From Edaphocola flava (GTDB lineage Bacteria; Bacteroidota; Bacteroidia; Chitinophagales; Chitinophagaceae), in the NCBI RefSeq assembly GCF_004118155.1, contig NZ_SAIQ01000003.1:496001-560000 (forward strand): a stretch of DNA of 64,000 nucleotides, read 5' to 3'. The position numbers and the translations under genes were made by a program. The notes beneath the pieces are model-generated. The model was not told the DNA's origin and ran no database searches. It saw only the letters and a program-made list of their open reading frames with translations. Shown in pieces: positions 17,489 to 26,891 of this stretch. The stretch's first letter is position 1. Each line of letters starts with the position of its first letter.

Positions 17489-20104
17489 CTATACGCTATG
17501 CCTGTGCTGCCAGAAACCAATTGTCCTTAATGGATTCAACCAGACTTTCACCCGCTGCATAAAGGTCTGCGGCATCGCTTTGGTGATGCGTCTTTTGAAT
17601 GAAGGTCTGTATGCGAGTAATTGCTGCTGCTCCGCTTCACTTAACACACCCGAACCGTATTTCAGTTTCAGGTATAACTGTACAAATGAAGCATAACCTA
17701 CCTGATAGCGCTGATCAATATCCTGCGCGAACTGCCACAGGGTACGACCTCCCTGAAATTGCCGATTCTGATACCAGTAGAACTGCATATAGCGATCATC
17801 CCAGTAAGCCTTTTCCGGTACGGTCTTACTCCATTTCCGGCGCAGGTTCAGGTACACAGTGTACCATAATGGAAGGAATACAAATGCCAGTCCCAGCAAG
17901 AGTATTATGCCCGTAATCAGCAACAGTATCTGCTGGCGGGTCCAGGAATTGTCTGTGGCATCCACGCCAGTGGTCTGTACCGTATTATCTTCCTGTTTGG
18001 TTTTCAGGCGCAATTCATCTGCCGGAATCTGCACCGGCAGCGCAGCTACCAATTGTGCCATATCTCCCGAAACGGTAACCGGCTTTAATGCTTCTGCATA
18101 GGAAATAGCCGTAGCGCTGTCATTCACCTTAACCGACGTAATATCCACCGTTGCACTATCCTTACGGATCCTGGCATGACTGATATCTATGGTCAGTACA
18201 ACAGGATTCTGCTGCTGGTAAGGCTTATCTTTAAAGACAACATTCCTCGTCTTCAGTTGTACGGTTTTCTTATTTGGATCTACCTGTATAATCTGCCCGT
18301 CTGCCGCCAGCAAAGCATTGCCCTGCGGGTTTGGCGGGGTACCATCTGGTTGCGGACTTTCACGTGCATCATCATTACCAATCGTGGTATCAAAATCAAG
18401 CCAGCCATAACCGGGGAAGTATACCTGCACCCAGGCATGCGCCTGATCAGAATAATACCAGTACCAGCCCTTATTGTTATTACCACTGCGGTCTACCGTC
18501 ATAAAGCCTACCGTAATACGGGAGGGAATGCCCAGCGCACGCAGCATAAACAGCGTGGCTCCGGCATAGTAAGCACAGTACCCTTTCCTGTTTTCAAACA
18601 GGAAGTAGTTCAGCTTGCTTGCGCTCGGGATATCGGGTATACCCGGATTGTCGGAGTATTGAAATAAGGGCTTTCCGTTCTCATCCTTCGAAAGGAAATA
18701 ATCACGGATAGCAATAATCTTATCAATCGCCGTTGTTTTACCGGCTGTGATTTTACGGGCCAGCGCCGCTATAGGTTCATATTTAGTATTGGTCGGAAAC
18801 TGTGTATAGTACTGCATCACCGGCAAGGGCACAGCACTGTAATCTGTAACCTGGCGCAGCAGGTCGAAGCGCATGTTCTGAAACTGTTGCAACTGCGGAT
18901 TATCCGGTGCATTATAGACAAAGTAGGCTGAATTCAGTTCAGACACATAACTCTTGGCACGGTAAGCAGAGCTGTATTCCTGCTGGTTATCAGGATCAAT
19001 ACCTATAGGCTGCACAAAAAAGGAAACACTGGGTGCTACAAATTCAGAAGGGGACAACTGTGTTTTATACACCTCTATCTCCACCACCTTCTTCTGCTTT
19101 TCCAGCAGTGCATCTGCCAGTACGGTAGAATCGGTTTTGGTAAAATAAAGAGGGATACTGCCCGGATTGGGCAGGAACAGGTCATTTCTCGGAATCTTTT
19201 TATCCCGTTCAAAGGTCTCCGTTTCATTATCGAAACGGGAATAATAAAACGCTGTAAGGTATAGCGGATTGGGCACATCATCCGTACCCGGGAAGAAGTT
19301 TTTGATATGCGCTACAAATAACAATTGCTTGCCCCGGCTCTGATTGCCGGACAACTGATTGCGGTCTTTCATACTAACACTACCATCCTTATTACGCTGT
19401 AACATAGAATTGGCCCCGGCCTTACCGCCCGCACTCACCTCCTCTACCGCTTTGCGCAGATCATCTTCAAAATACCAGATAATACCCGTCAGCAATGCAG
19501 CACTCAGCACAAGAAACAAGCCCAGCCTGCGTAATAGGTGGCCCCAATACGGTTGCGACAGATCTTTATGATTATATATCACCTGCACTGCATAAATAAT
19601 ATAAATTGTATAGAGCAGTACCGGCACAAAAGCCAGCAAAAGGCTGCGTACACTCAGATCGGCCTGTCGTACGATCATCAATACACTCACCAGGAAGAAA
19701 ATACCTGCTGCAATCAGTGGGAAATATCGCTTTTTGGAGAAGCCCCAGCCCAATAACCAGCCAAAGGAAAACAGCAGAGAGAAGATCATGAACTGTACCG
19801 TAACGAAGAACATATCTACGCTACCGAATACAGTATGATCCATGGCTATATAAATAAAATACAGGAACAGGAGCAACACGATAAAAGTGGATACAAACCG
19901 GAAACGAAAACTATAAAACAGTACTGCAACCAGGATACCCATCTCCAGGAAAAGGGTATGTTGCAGGTATTGCTGCTCCATCAGTACCGCATAAAACTGC
20001 GCTGCATTCCATAAAATGAAATAGCAGACCAGCATCGTCGGTAGTACGAGAAACAATGTTTTCGCCAGCGTGTCTTTTATATGCCTCTTGTCCGTTACGC
20101 TCAT
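17489..20104 (-). CDS. Transglutaminase-like membrane protein
   Basis: An 871-residue inner-membrane protein. Seven or so hydrophobic segments fill residues 17-212; a large external region follows, with the papain-like transglutaminase core at about 455-580. The catalytic triad is intact: KGYCAYY (Cys 510), QAHAW (His 556) and LDFDTT (Asp 572). A last membrane segment (about 728-750) precedes a 100-residue cytoplasmic tail. The layout (membrane domain, transglutaminase core, one TM, DUF4129-like tail) is that of TgpA-like proteins. It starts immediately after the serC stop with no spacing, so the two are co-transcribed and probably translationally coupled. Confidence 0.88.
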   Translation of the reverse strand: MSVTDKRHIKDTLAKTLFLVLPTMLVCYFILWNAAQFYAVLMEQQYLQHTLFLEMGILVAVLFYSFRFRFVSTFIVLLLFLYFIYIAMDHTVFGSVDMFFVTVQFMIFSLLFSFGWLLGWGFSKKRYFPLIAAGIFFLVSVLMIVRQADLSVRSLLLAFVPVLLYTIYIIYAVQVIYNHKDLSQPYWGHLLRRLGLFLVLSAALLTGIIWYFEDDLRKAVEEVSAGGKAGANSMLQRNKDGSVSMKDRNQLSGNQSRGKQLLFVAHIKNFFPGTDDVPNPLYLTAFYYSRFDNETETFERDKKIPRNDLFLPNPGSIPLYFTKTDSTVLADALLEKQKKVVEIEVYKTQLSPSEFVAPSVSFFVQPIGIDPDNQQEYSSAYRAKSYVSELNSAYFVYNAPDNPQLQQFQNMRFDLLRQVTDYSAVPLPVMQYYTQFPTNTKYEPIAALARKITAGKTTAIDKIIAIRDYFLSKDENGKPLFQYSDNPGIPDIPSASKLNYFLFENRKGYCAYYAGATLFMLRALGIPSRITVGFMTVDRSGNNNKGWYWYYSDQAHAWVQVYFPGYGWLDFDTTIGNDDARESPQPDGTPPNPQGNALLAADGQIIQVDPNKKTVQLKTRNVVFKDKPYQQQNPVVLTIDISHARIRKDSATVDITSVKVNDSATAISYAEALKPVTVSGDMAQLVAALPVQIPADELRLKTKQEDNTVQTTGVDATDNSWTRQQILLLITGIILLLGLAFVFLPLWYTVYLNLRRKWSKTVPEKAYWDDRYMQFYWYQNRQFQGGRTLWQFAQDIDQRYQVGYASFVQLYLKLKYGSGVLSEAEQQQLLAYRPSFKRRITKAMPQTFMQRVKVWLNPLRTIGFWQHRHSV

Positions 20105-21172
20105 CTAAGCATGCATTTGTTCAAATTCTTTGAGTACTGCCAGCAGTTGTTCTGTATCCTGCAGGCTGATCGCATTATAGATCGAAATACGCAAACCACC
20201 AATGTTGCGGTGTCCGCCGATGCCCAGTATACCCCGCTCTGCGGCAAAGGCGACCAATGCATCCGTCAGCTCCTCCCTGCGCAGGCGGCAGCATACATTC
20301 ATGCGACTGCGGCTGTCCGGTGCTGCTACAGTGTAGTACAGACTGCTCTGGTCAATGTAATGGTACAACAGTTGCGATTTAGCAATACTTTCCTGCTCTA
20401 TAGCATCCATACCTTTTGCGGCCATCCAGCCCAGGTATAGCGAGGAGACATAAATAGAGAATACCGGTGCGGTATTGACCAGCGAATTCTTTTCAGCCAT
20501 AGCCTTATAACTCAGTATTTCCGGCAATTCCCTTACGGTCTGTTGTATAAAATCTTTACGGGCGATCACCAGTGTGGTACCGGATGGTCCGATATTTTTC
20601 TGTGCCACAGCATAGATCATGGCAAAGCGGCTGTAATCCAGTTTGCGGCTGAACAGTTCCGAACTGAAGTCCGCAATGACCGGTACATCCGTATCGGGAA
20701 AGGTGAATGATTGTGTACCATAGATGGTATTATTGGCCGTAAGATGCAGGTAAGCCGCATCCTCCGGGATATTCCATGCCGTAGGCACCTGTTTGTAATC
20801 ATCCTCGCGGGAACTGGCGGAGATATGCACTTTTCCGTAACGACCTGCATTACTCATCGCATCTGCAGCCCATCTGCCGGAATCGATATACGCAGCAGTA
20901 GCACCATCCGGGAGAAAATTCATCGGAATCATTTCAAACTGTAATCTGCCACCACCCTGAAACCACATAACAGCATACTCCTCCCCGCTCAGCCCCAGCA
21001 ATTGCAATACATGCTTACGGGCATCGTCCAGTATATCCTTAAAGTGAGGCCCACGGTGCGGTAAGCTGAGGATGGACATGCCGGAATCTTTATATTCCAG
21101 TATAGAACGGGAAGCGGTTTCGAGCACCTCCCAGGGTAGTGCGGCAGGACCCGCATTGAAATTGAGCTTCAT
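20105..21172 (-). CDS. serC: Phosphoserine aminotransferase
   Basis: PLP enzyme converting 3-phosphohydroxypyruvate and glutamate to phosphoserine, in serine (and pyridoxine) synthesis. At 355 residues it has the normal length. Family signatures are the start NFNAGPAALP, GGGRLQFEMIP near 73, the PLP lysine in AQKNIGPSGTT (Lys 192) and the C-terminal GHRNIGGLRISIYNA. serA is not nearby. The next gene downstream (transglutaminase) abuts it. A weak hairpin (AGGCTTTT at 21182-21189 with AAAAGCCT at 21222-21229) lies just upstream of the start. Confidence 0.97.
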   Translation of the reverse strand: MKLNFNAGPAALPWEVLETASRSILEYKDSGMSILSLPHRGPHFKDILDDARKHVLQLLGLSGEEYAVMWFQGGGRLQFEMIPMNFLPDGATAAYIDSGRWAADAMSNAGRYGKVHISASSREDDYKQVPTAWNIPEDAAYLHLTANNTIYGTQSFTFPDTDVPVIADFSSELFSRKLDYSRFAMIYAVAQKNIGPSGTTLVIARKDFIQQTVRELPEILSYKAMAEKNSLVNTAPVFSIYVSSLYLGWMAAKGMDAIEQESIAKSQLLYHYIDQSSLYYTVAAPDSRSRMNVCCRLRREELTDALVAFAAERGILGIGGHRNIGGLRISIYNAISLQDTEQLLAVLKEFEQMHA

Positions 21173-21324
21173 TGATTTTCTAGGCTTTTACCAATGCTCA
21201 AATATCGCATTTAATTAGCACAAAAGCCTTATCAGTACAAAGGAATTACCATTTTTCAAACAGATATAATCCCATGCAGGTATAAATTATTCAGCCGATA
21301 CAAGGCAATACGCGTTGCGAGTAA

Positions 21325-21332
21325 TATCTTTG
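21325..21332 (+). promoter_or_regulatory. Promoter -7 box, probably of a leaderless mRNA
   Basis: TATCTTTG (exact TAnnTTTG) with four bases between the box and the ATG at 21337, so transcription would begin at or next to the start codon. Confidence 0.5.
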
Positions 21333-21336
21333 CGCC

Positions 21337-23235
21337 ATGCATTACGTATCGGTAGACAATTTAAGCAAAACATATGCAGACAAACCCTTATTTGAAAATA
21401 TCAGTTTTCATATCAATGAGGGGGACAAAATAGCCCTGGTAGCCCTCAATGGCGCAGGCAAATCAACCCTGCTCAAGATCCTCTGCGGACAGGAAATTCC
21501 GGATGAAGGAACAGTATGGGTACATAAAGATGTAAAAGTGGTGTTGCTGGATCAGGATCCATATCTGAATGATGCCCGCACCATCCTGGAAAATATATTC
21601 AGCTATGACCACCCTATTGTGAATGCGCTGAAGCGTTATGAACAACTGACGGAAAGCGATGCCACACCTGATGAGGCAGAACTCGCTGCTGCTATACAGG
21701 AGATGGACAACCTCAATGCATGGCACTACGACAGCACGGTAAAGCAGATCTTAGGCAAGTTGAATATCCATAACCTGGACCAACAGGTAAGTAAACTGTC
21801 CGGCGGTCAGAAAAAACGTATCGCCCTGGCCAAAGTGCTGATCGATATGGATTTTGAGCACAGGCATACCCTGCTCATCATGGATGAACCGACCAACCAC
21901 CTGGATGTAGGCATGATTGAATGGCTGGAACACTACCTGAGCCAGGATAAACTGACCCTGCTGCTGGTAACCCACGATCGTTACTTCCTGGACAATATCT
22001 GTACCGATATATTAGAAATAGACCAGACCAGAATATTCCATACCAAAGGCAATTACGAACGCTTCCTGGAGCAAAAGGCAATGCGTTCCGAAATAGAGCA
22101 AGCCAGCATAGACAAGGCACGCAACCGTTACCGCAAAGAACTGGAATGGATGCGCAAGCAACCTAAGGCGCGTACGACCAAGTCTAAAGCACGTGAAGAT
22201 GCCTTCTATGACTGGAAAGCCCGTGCGCAGAAGAAAATACAGGAAGCACAGCTGGAACTGCAGGTCAAAATGACCCGTCTCGGCGGAAAGATACTGGAGA
22301 TAAAAAAACTGTATAAATCTTTCGGAGAGAAAGTAATCCTGAAAGGCTTTGACTATACCTTCAAAAAAGGAGAACGTGTAGGCGTTGTGGGTGTAAACGG
22401 TGCCGGTAAATCTACCTTTATCAATATGCTGTTGGGCAAAGAACCGGCAGACAGTGGTAAGATCAACATCGGTGATACCATTGTATTCGGTGATTTCTCA
22501 CAAGAAGGACTGGTGATCAAAGAAGATGTACGCGTCATTGAATTTGTAAAAAACATTGCAGAGTATTTCCCACTGGCAGATGGCACAAAAGTAAGCGCAG
22601 CCCAGTTCCTGGAGCGCTTCCTCTTTACCCCGCAGAAACAGTTTACCTTCATTTCCAAACTGAGCGGTGGGGAGAAAAAGCGATTACAACTGCTGTCTAT
22701 CCTCTTCCGGAATCCGAACTTCCTGGTATTGGATGAACCGACCAATGACCTTGATCTTCCTACGCTGGACATTCTTGAAGATTTCCTGGCAGAATATCCT
22801 GGCTGTATCATTATCGTATCGCATGACCGTTACTTTATGGATAAGCTGGTCGATCACCTGTTTGTATTCGAAGGTAATGGCGAGATCCGCGACTTCCCGG
22901 GCAACTATTCGCAGTACCGCGAGATCGCCCGTGAAGAGCAGAAAGGGCAGTCTATGTCAGAACAGCCCCCTGTAATAGTAGAAGAAGTTACCGAAACCGT
23001 AACTCAGGCCAAACCTGCTGCACCGGCAAAGCTTTCGTTTAAAGAAAAAAGAGAACTGGATGAATTGAATAAAGCCATACCCGCACTGGAGGCCGAAAAA
23101 GCAAAACTCGAAGAAGCGATGAGCCATACGGGTATTGACTTCCAGGATTTGCAGAAAATGGGCGACCGTATTTCGGCCATTATACAGGAACTGGATGAAA
23201 AAGAAATGCGCTGGCTGGAATTGAGCGAACGTTAA
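21337..23235 (+). CDS. ABC-F family ATP-binding protein
   Basis: Soluble ABC protein of 632 residues with two nucleotide-binding domains and no membrane segments, the ABC-F layout. First domain: Walker A NGAGKSTLL near 40 and signature LSGGQKKRIAL near 155. Second domain: NGAGKSTFIN near 358 and LSGGEKKRLQL near 445; Walker B/EP motifs MDEPTNHLD and LDEPTNDLD are both present. The interdomain linker is basic and helical (KARNRYRKELEWMRKQPKART). A C-terminal coiled coil (about 565-632) is like that of Uup. ABC-F proteins act on the ribosome; this one looks like the Uup type rather than an antibiotic-resistance one, but that is an impression. Confidence 0.95.
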   Translation: MHYVSVDNLSKTYADKPLFENISFHINEGDKIALVALNGAGKSTLLKILCGQEIPDEGTVWVHKDVKVVLLDQDPYLNDARTILENIFSYDHPIVNALKRYEQLTESDATPDEAELAAAIQEMDNLNAWHYDSTVKQILGKLNIHNLDQQVSKLSGGQKKRIALAKVLIDMDFEHRHTLLIMDEPTNHLDVGMIEWLEHYLSQDKLTLLLVTHDRYFLDNICTDILEIDQTRIFHTKGNYERFLEQKAMRSEIEQASIDKARNRYRKELEWMRKQPKARTTKSKAREDAFYDWKARAQKKIQEAQLELQVKMTRLGGKILEIKKLYKSFGEKVILKGFDYTFKKGERVGVVGVNGAGKSTFINMLLGKEPADSGKINIGDTIVFGDFSQEGLVIKEDVRVIEFVKNIAEYFPLADGTKVSAAQFLERFLFTPQKQFTFISKLSGGEKKRLQLLSILFRNPNFLVLDEPTNDLDLPTLDILEDFLAEYPGCIIIVSHDRYFMDKLVDHLFVFEGNGEIRDFPGNYSQYREIAREEQKGQSMSEQPPVIVEEVTETVTQAKPAAPAKLSFKEKRELDELNKAIPALEAEKAKLEEAMSHTGIDFQDLQKMGDRISAIIQELDEKEMRWLELSER

Positions 23236-23304
23236 ATTTGAGTGCAGGCAAACCGCCTGCTTAAACATAAGACATGAAAAAAGTATATTTTTATACAAGA
23301 AAAC

Positions 23305-25098
23305 ATGCACCATATGAATCATAACTATACCCGTCTTTTTGATTGTATTGCACCGGACCGCATAGGTGATAAAGAAGTTTTACTGGCCGGAAAAAAGAAT
23401 AAACAATACCAACCCCTGTCAGGGCTACAGGTGATTGACTCGGTGCATGCACTGGCCAATGGCCTGATCCGTTTAGGATTGCAGCAATTAGAGGGTACAG
23501 AAGCCCGCGAAAAGGTGGGTATTATCAGCAACAGCCGCCCGGAATGGATCATTACCGATCTTGCCGTTCAGAAAATCGGCGGCATACTGGTACCACTGTA
23601 TCCCAATACTAACCTGGACGAGATCATATATATATTTAATGAGGCCGAGGTAAAGTACTGTTTTGTACATGATAAAAACATGTACAAAAAGTTGCTTAGT
23701 GTCAGGGAGCAGATACCTGGTCTGCAATATATTTACACCTACGCAGAGATAGAAGATGCCCCGCACTGGAGCGTACTACATCAGACACCCGATGCCGCGG
23801 AGCTGGCCGAAATTCAACGCAGAAGTGATGCCATTGCGGAAGAAGAGGTGACCACCATCATTTACACATCCGGTACCACAGGCAAGCCAAAAGGTGTTAT
23901 GCTGACACATAAAAATATTGTCAGTAATGTAAAGAACACCGAAGAGGCGATTAATGGCATAGGCATTGAGGATAAAAAAAGCCTGAGCTTCCTGCCCCTG
24001 AACCATATTTTTGAAAAGACCGTTACCTATATTTACCTGTTCAACCGCTATTCGGTATACTATGCCGAGAGTATGGAGACCATTGCCGAAAACCTCAAAG
24101 AGGTACAGCCGGCACTGTTTGTAACCGTTCCCCGCCTGCTGGAAAAGGTGTATGAAAAGATCATGAATACCGGTAGTGCCCTGACGGGTATCAAACGCAA
24201 ATTATTCTTCTGGGCTGTAGAGCTGGGTGATCAATATGATACCCGCAACCGCTCTGCATGGTACAACTTTCAGTTATCCATTGCCAACAAACTGATCTTT
24301 GATAAATGGCGTGCGGCACTGGGCGGTAAAGTAAAAGCCATCGTAGTCGGAGGGGCAGCCTGTCCGCCGAAACTGGCCCGTTTATTTTCTGCTGCACAGA
24401 TTCCGATTATGGAAGGTTATGGCCTTACAGAGAGTTCACCGGTCATTGCGGTAAACCGCTATGAAGAAGAAAATCGCATGTTCCGCACCGTAGGTCCGGC
24501 CATTACCGATATCGAAATCCGTATTGCAGAAGACGGAGAGATCCTGTGTAAAGGGGACAATGTAATGCATGGCTATTATAAAAACCCGGAAGAGACCGCC
24601 AATGTAATCGTAGACGGGTGGCTGCATACCGGCGATATAGGCACCATGATCGAAGGCCGTTTCCTGAAGATCACCGATCGTAAAAAAGAACTGTTCAAGA
24701 ATAGTGGTGGCAAGTATATTGCCCCGCAACCGATCGAAAATAAACTGAAAGAAAGCCGTTTTATTGAACAGGTAATGGCCGTAGGTGCCAATGAGAAATA
24801 TGTCGGCGCATTAATCGTTCCTAATTTTGAACACCTGCAGAAATGGATGTTGCTGAATGGCATGAACTTTACCACCAATGCTGCGGCAGTCAAAGAAGAG
24901 GCGGTGCTGAAACATTACAAGGCAATCCTTGAGAAGTATAACAAGGAATTCAGTGCCATCGAACAGGTGAAAAAGTTTTCACTGCTGGAAAAAGAATGGA
25001 CGGTAGAAGAAGGCACGATGACGCCGAAACTGAGCCTGAAACGCAAGGTTATCGTAGAGAAGTACAAAGAGCAGATCGACGATATTTACAGAAGATAA
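23305..25098 (+). CDS. Long-chain fatty acid--CoA ligase (AMP-forming)
   Basis: ANL-superfamily adenylating enzyme that activates a fatty acid as its CoA thioester. The P-loop motif YTSGTTGKPKGV is near residue 190, the A5-type motif MEGYGLTESSPV near 370 and the hinge DGWLHTGDIG with DRKKELFKNSGGKYIAP in the C-terminal part. Its 597 residues and the LPLNHIFEK motif are typical of the FadD15-like/long-chain branch. A second in-frame ATG lies three codons on (23314) and is equally plausible. A short frame (23274-23324) overlaps the start but I see no support for it. The strong terminator at 25106 ends the gene. Confidence 0.94.
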   Translation: MHHMNHNYTRLFDCIAPDRIGDKEVLLAGKKNKQYQPLSGLQVIDSVHALANGLIRLGLQQLEGTEAREKVGIISNSRPEWIITDLAVQKIGGILVPLYPNTNLDEIIYIFNEAEVKYCFVHDKNMYKKLLSVREQIPGLQYIYTYAEIEDAPHWSVLHQTPDAAELAEIQRRSDAIAEEEVTTIIYTSGTTGKPKGVMLTHKNIVSNVKNTEEAINGIGIEDKKSLSFLPLNHIFEKTVTYIYLFNRYSVYYAESMETIAENLKEVQPALFVTVPRLLEKVYEKIMNTGSALTGIKRKLFFWAVELGDQYDTRNRSAWYNFQLSIANKLIFDKWRAALGGKVKAIVVGGAACPPKLARLFSAAQIPIMEGYGLTESSPVIAVNRYEEENRMFRTVGPAITDIEIRIAEDGEILCKGDNVMHGYYKNPEETANVIVDGWLHTGDIGTMIEGRFLKITDRKKELFKNSGGKYIAPQPIENKLKESRFIEQVMAVGANEKYVGALIVPNFEHLQKWMLLNGMNFTTNAAAVKEEAVLKHYKAILEKYNKEFSAIEQVKKFSLLEKEWTVEEGTMTPKLSLKRKVIVEKYKEQIDDIYRR

Positions 25099-25105
25099 AC
25101 ATGCG

Positions 25106-25129
25106 GAAGTGTTGCCTGGGCAACACTTC
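25106..25129 (+). terminator. Terminator of the acyl-CoA ligase gene
   Basis: Hairpin with 11-base arms (25106-25116 and 25119-25129) followed by TTTTATAT, seven bases past the stop codon. Confidence 0.88.
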
Positions 25130-25173
25130 TTTTATATAACCGCAGCAGTACAGCTGCATTAAAAACTGATTTT

Positions 25174-25947
25174 ATGGCTACTGCACTCATTACCGGCGCC
25201 TCCAATGGCATAGGACTGGAACTGGCACGCATCTTTGCCCATGTGGGTATAAACCTGGTACTGGTTGCCCGTAGTACCGGCAAATTAAAAGCCCTTGAAA
25301 GCGAATTGCTGCAACAGTATCCTTCATTAAAAATATTGGTACTGACCAAAGACCTATCCCTGCCCGATGCTGCACAGGATGTATACCAGGAGCTGCATAC
25401 CCAGAACATTCAGATCGATTATCTGGTGAATAATGCCGGCTTCGGAGACTTCGGATTTTTTACGGAAACAGACTGGGGCAAAGAGGCGCAGATGATCGAC
25501 CTGAACATCAAAGCCCTGACACAGTTTTCTAAACTGTTCATCAAAGATATGCAGCAGCGCGGCAAAGGCAAAGTGCTGAATGTGGCCTCCACTGCGGCTT
25601 TTCAGCCGGGACCACTGATGGCCGTATACTTTGCGACCAAAGCATATGTGCTGCATTTGTCGGAAGCATTGCATAATGAGCTAAAAGGAACAGGTGTAAC
25701 GGTAACCGCCTTATGTCCAGGGCCAACAGAAAGTGGCTTTGTTGATATTGCCGGAATGGGTAAAAGCAAGCTGGTCAAAGGCCGTAAGCTGCCTACCTCT
25801 GCTGTAGTTGCAGACTATGGGTTTAAGGCTATGATGCGCGGAAAGGCCGTTGCCATACATGGCGGTTTAAATAAAGCCATGGTATTTGCCCAACGCTTTA
25901 CCCCACGCAGCTGGACCACGGCCATTGTTAGAAAAATACAGGGTTAA
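25174..25947 (+). CDS. Short-chain dehydrogenase/reductase
   Basis: NAD(P)-dependent oxidoreductase of the classical SDR family, 257 residues. The cofactor motif TGASNGIG begins at residue 7, the NNAG motif is near 86, and the catalytic Ser, Tyr and Lys appear in NVASTAAF and YFATKAYVLH. The LALxARxxxKL pattern and the CPGPTESGF loop resemble the DltE/YqjQ-type SDRs whose substrates are mostly unknown. It stands between two terminator-flanked units; the next gene begins 22 bases after it, so they may share a transcript. Confidence 0.93.
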   Translation: MATALITGASNGIGLELARIFAHVGINLVLVARSTGKLKALESELLQQYPSLKILVLTKDLSLPDAAQDVYQELHTQNIQIDYLVNNAGFGDFGFFTETDWGKEAQMIDLNIKALTQFSKLFIKDMQQRGKGKVLNVASTAAFQPGPLMAVYFATKAYVLHLSEALHNELKGTGVTVTALCPGPTESGFVDIAGMGKSKLVKGRKLPTSAVVADYGFKAMMRGKAVAIHGGLNKAMVFAQRFTPRSWTTAIVRKIQG

Positions 25948-25969
25948 TATAAGATCAATCATACCTAAA

Positions 25970-26881
25970 ATGCAATTCATCAGAAGATCTGCACTGCTTT
26001 TCATACTCTTTTTGTTGCTCACCGGGCAAGCATTTGCATGTCTGAACGAGAGCTTAGTTAAACGTTTAAAGAATGACTTCCCTTTATATATCAACGATAT
26101 TGAAGATATAGTTCCGGGGCATAGATTATTTAATGTGCTGCATTATAACAATGGTGTACAGCAGTTAAAACGATTGTATGCGGTAAATAAAGATCCCGAC
26201 GTCCTTTCTGATATAGGCCTGCTGCTTATCCTGGAGCGGCGTTATGATCAGGCAATTGATCTGTACCGGAATATGGAGCAGCAATATCCGGGAAGATATG
26301 CCACGGCATCCAATATAGGTACTGCATTCGAATTAACCGGACAGAATGATAGTGCCCTGAAATGGATCAGCAGAGCCGTAGCGATAAATCCCAAATCCCA
26401 CGATAGCTCAGAATGGCTGCATGTCAATATTCTGAAAGCGAAGTTAAAGGAGCCTTCTGTCATTAACAGTAACTTTCTGCTGGGTATAGATTTTGGAAAA
26501 GACAGCATGCCGCGTGCAACCCGCTTAGAAGATCCTGATACCCTGGGTAGAATATACGAAGCACTGTATTACCAGTTAAATGAACGGATAACGTTCATCA
26601 AAGGGAAAGACCCGATTGTGGCCCGGCTGCTCTTCGATATGGCCAATATTTTCCTTTATGAGAATGAGACATGGGAGGCATCAGTGTTATATCAACGTGC
26701 AAAAGAATATGGCTACAACAGCCCTTTGCTGGAGGCAAGGATGGACTATTGCAGCAAAAGACCCGATAAGGATGCGGACCTACAGCAACAGAACATTTCC
26801 AATTTCGAAATTGTCCTGCTCTCTATACTTACCGGAATAGTATTAATTCCTATTGTCTTACTTTTACGAATGAAACACTAA
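25970..26881 (+). CDS. Secreted TPR-like protein with C-terminal membrane anchor
   Basis: A 303-residue protein with a signal peptide (MQFIRRSALL... ending TGQAFA). Its body is helical with tetratricopeptide-like units (LLLILERRYDQAIDLYRNMEQ, ASNIGTAFELTGQNDSALKW). A last hydrophobic segment (about 279-299) is followed by three basic residues, so the repeats would face the periplasm. Similar small TPR proteins are common in Bacteroidota; the function is unknown. ATG at 25970 is preferred to the longer frame, which overlaps the SDR gene. Confidence 0.82.
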   Translation: MQFIRRSALLFILFLLLTGQAFACLNESLVKRLKNDFPLYINDIEDIVPGHRLFNVLHYNNGVQQLKRLYAVNKDPDVLSDIGLLLILERRYDQAIDLYRNMEQQYPGRYATASNIGTAFELTGQNDSALKWISRAVAINPKSHDSSEWLHVNILKAKLKEPSVINSNFLLGIDFGKDSMPRATRLEDPDTLGRIYEALYYQLNERITFIKGKDPIVARLLFDMANIFLYENETWEASVLYQRAKEYGYNSPLLEARMDYCSKRPDKDADLQQQNISNFEIVLLSILTGIVLIPIVLLLRMKH

Positions 26882-26891
26882 TACATGGCTT

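Noticed and set aside
23274-23324. A 16-codon frame overlapping the start of the acyl-CoA ligase gene
   Set aside because: It has no repeated codon, no terminator follows it, and its content gives no link to the gene; not a leader peptide by evidence.
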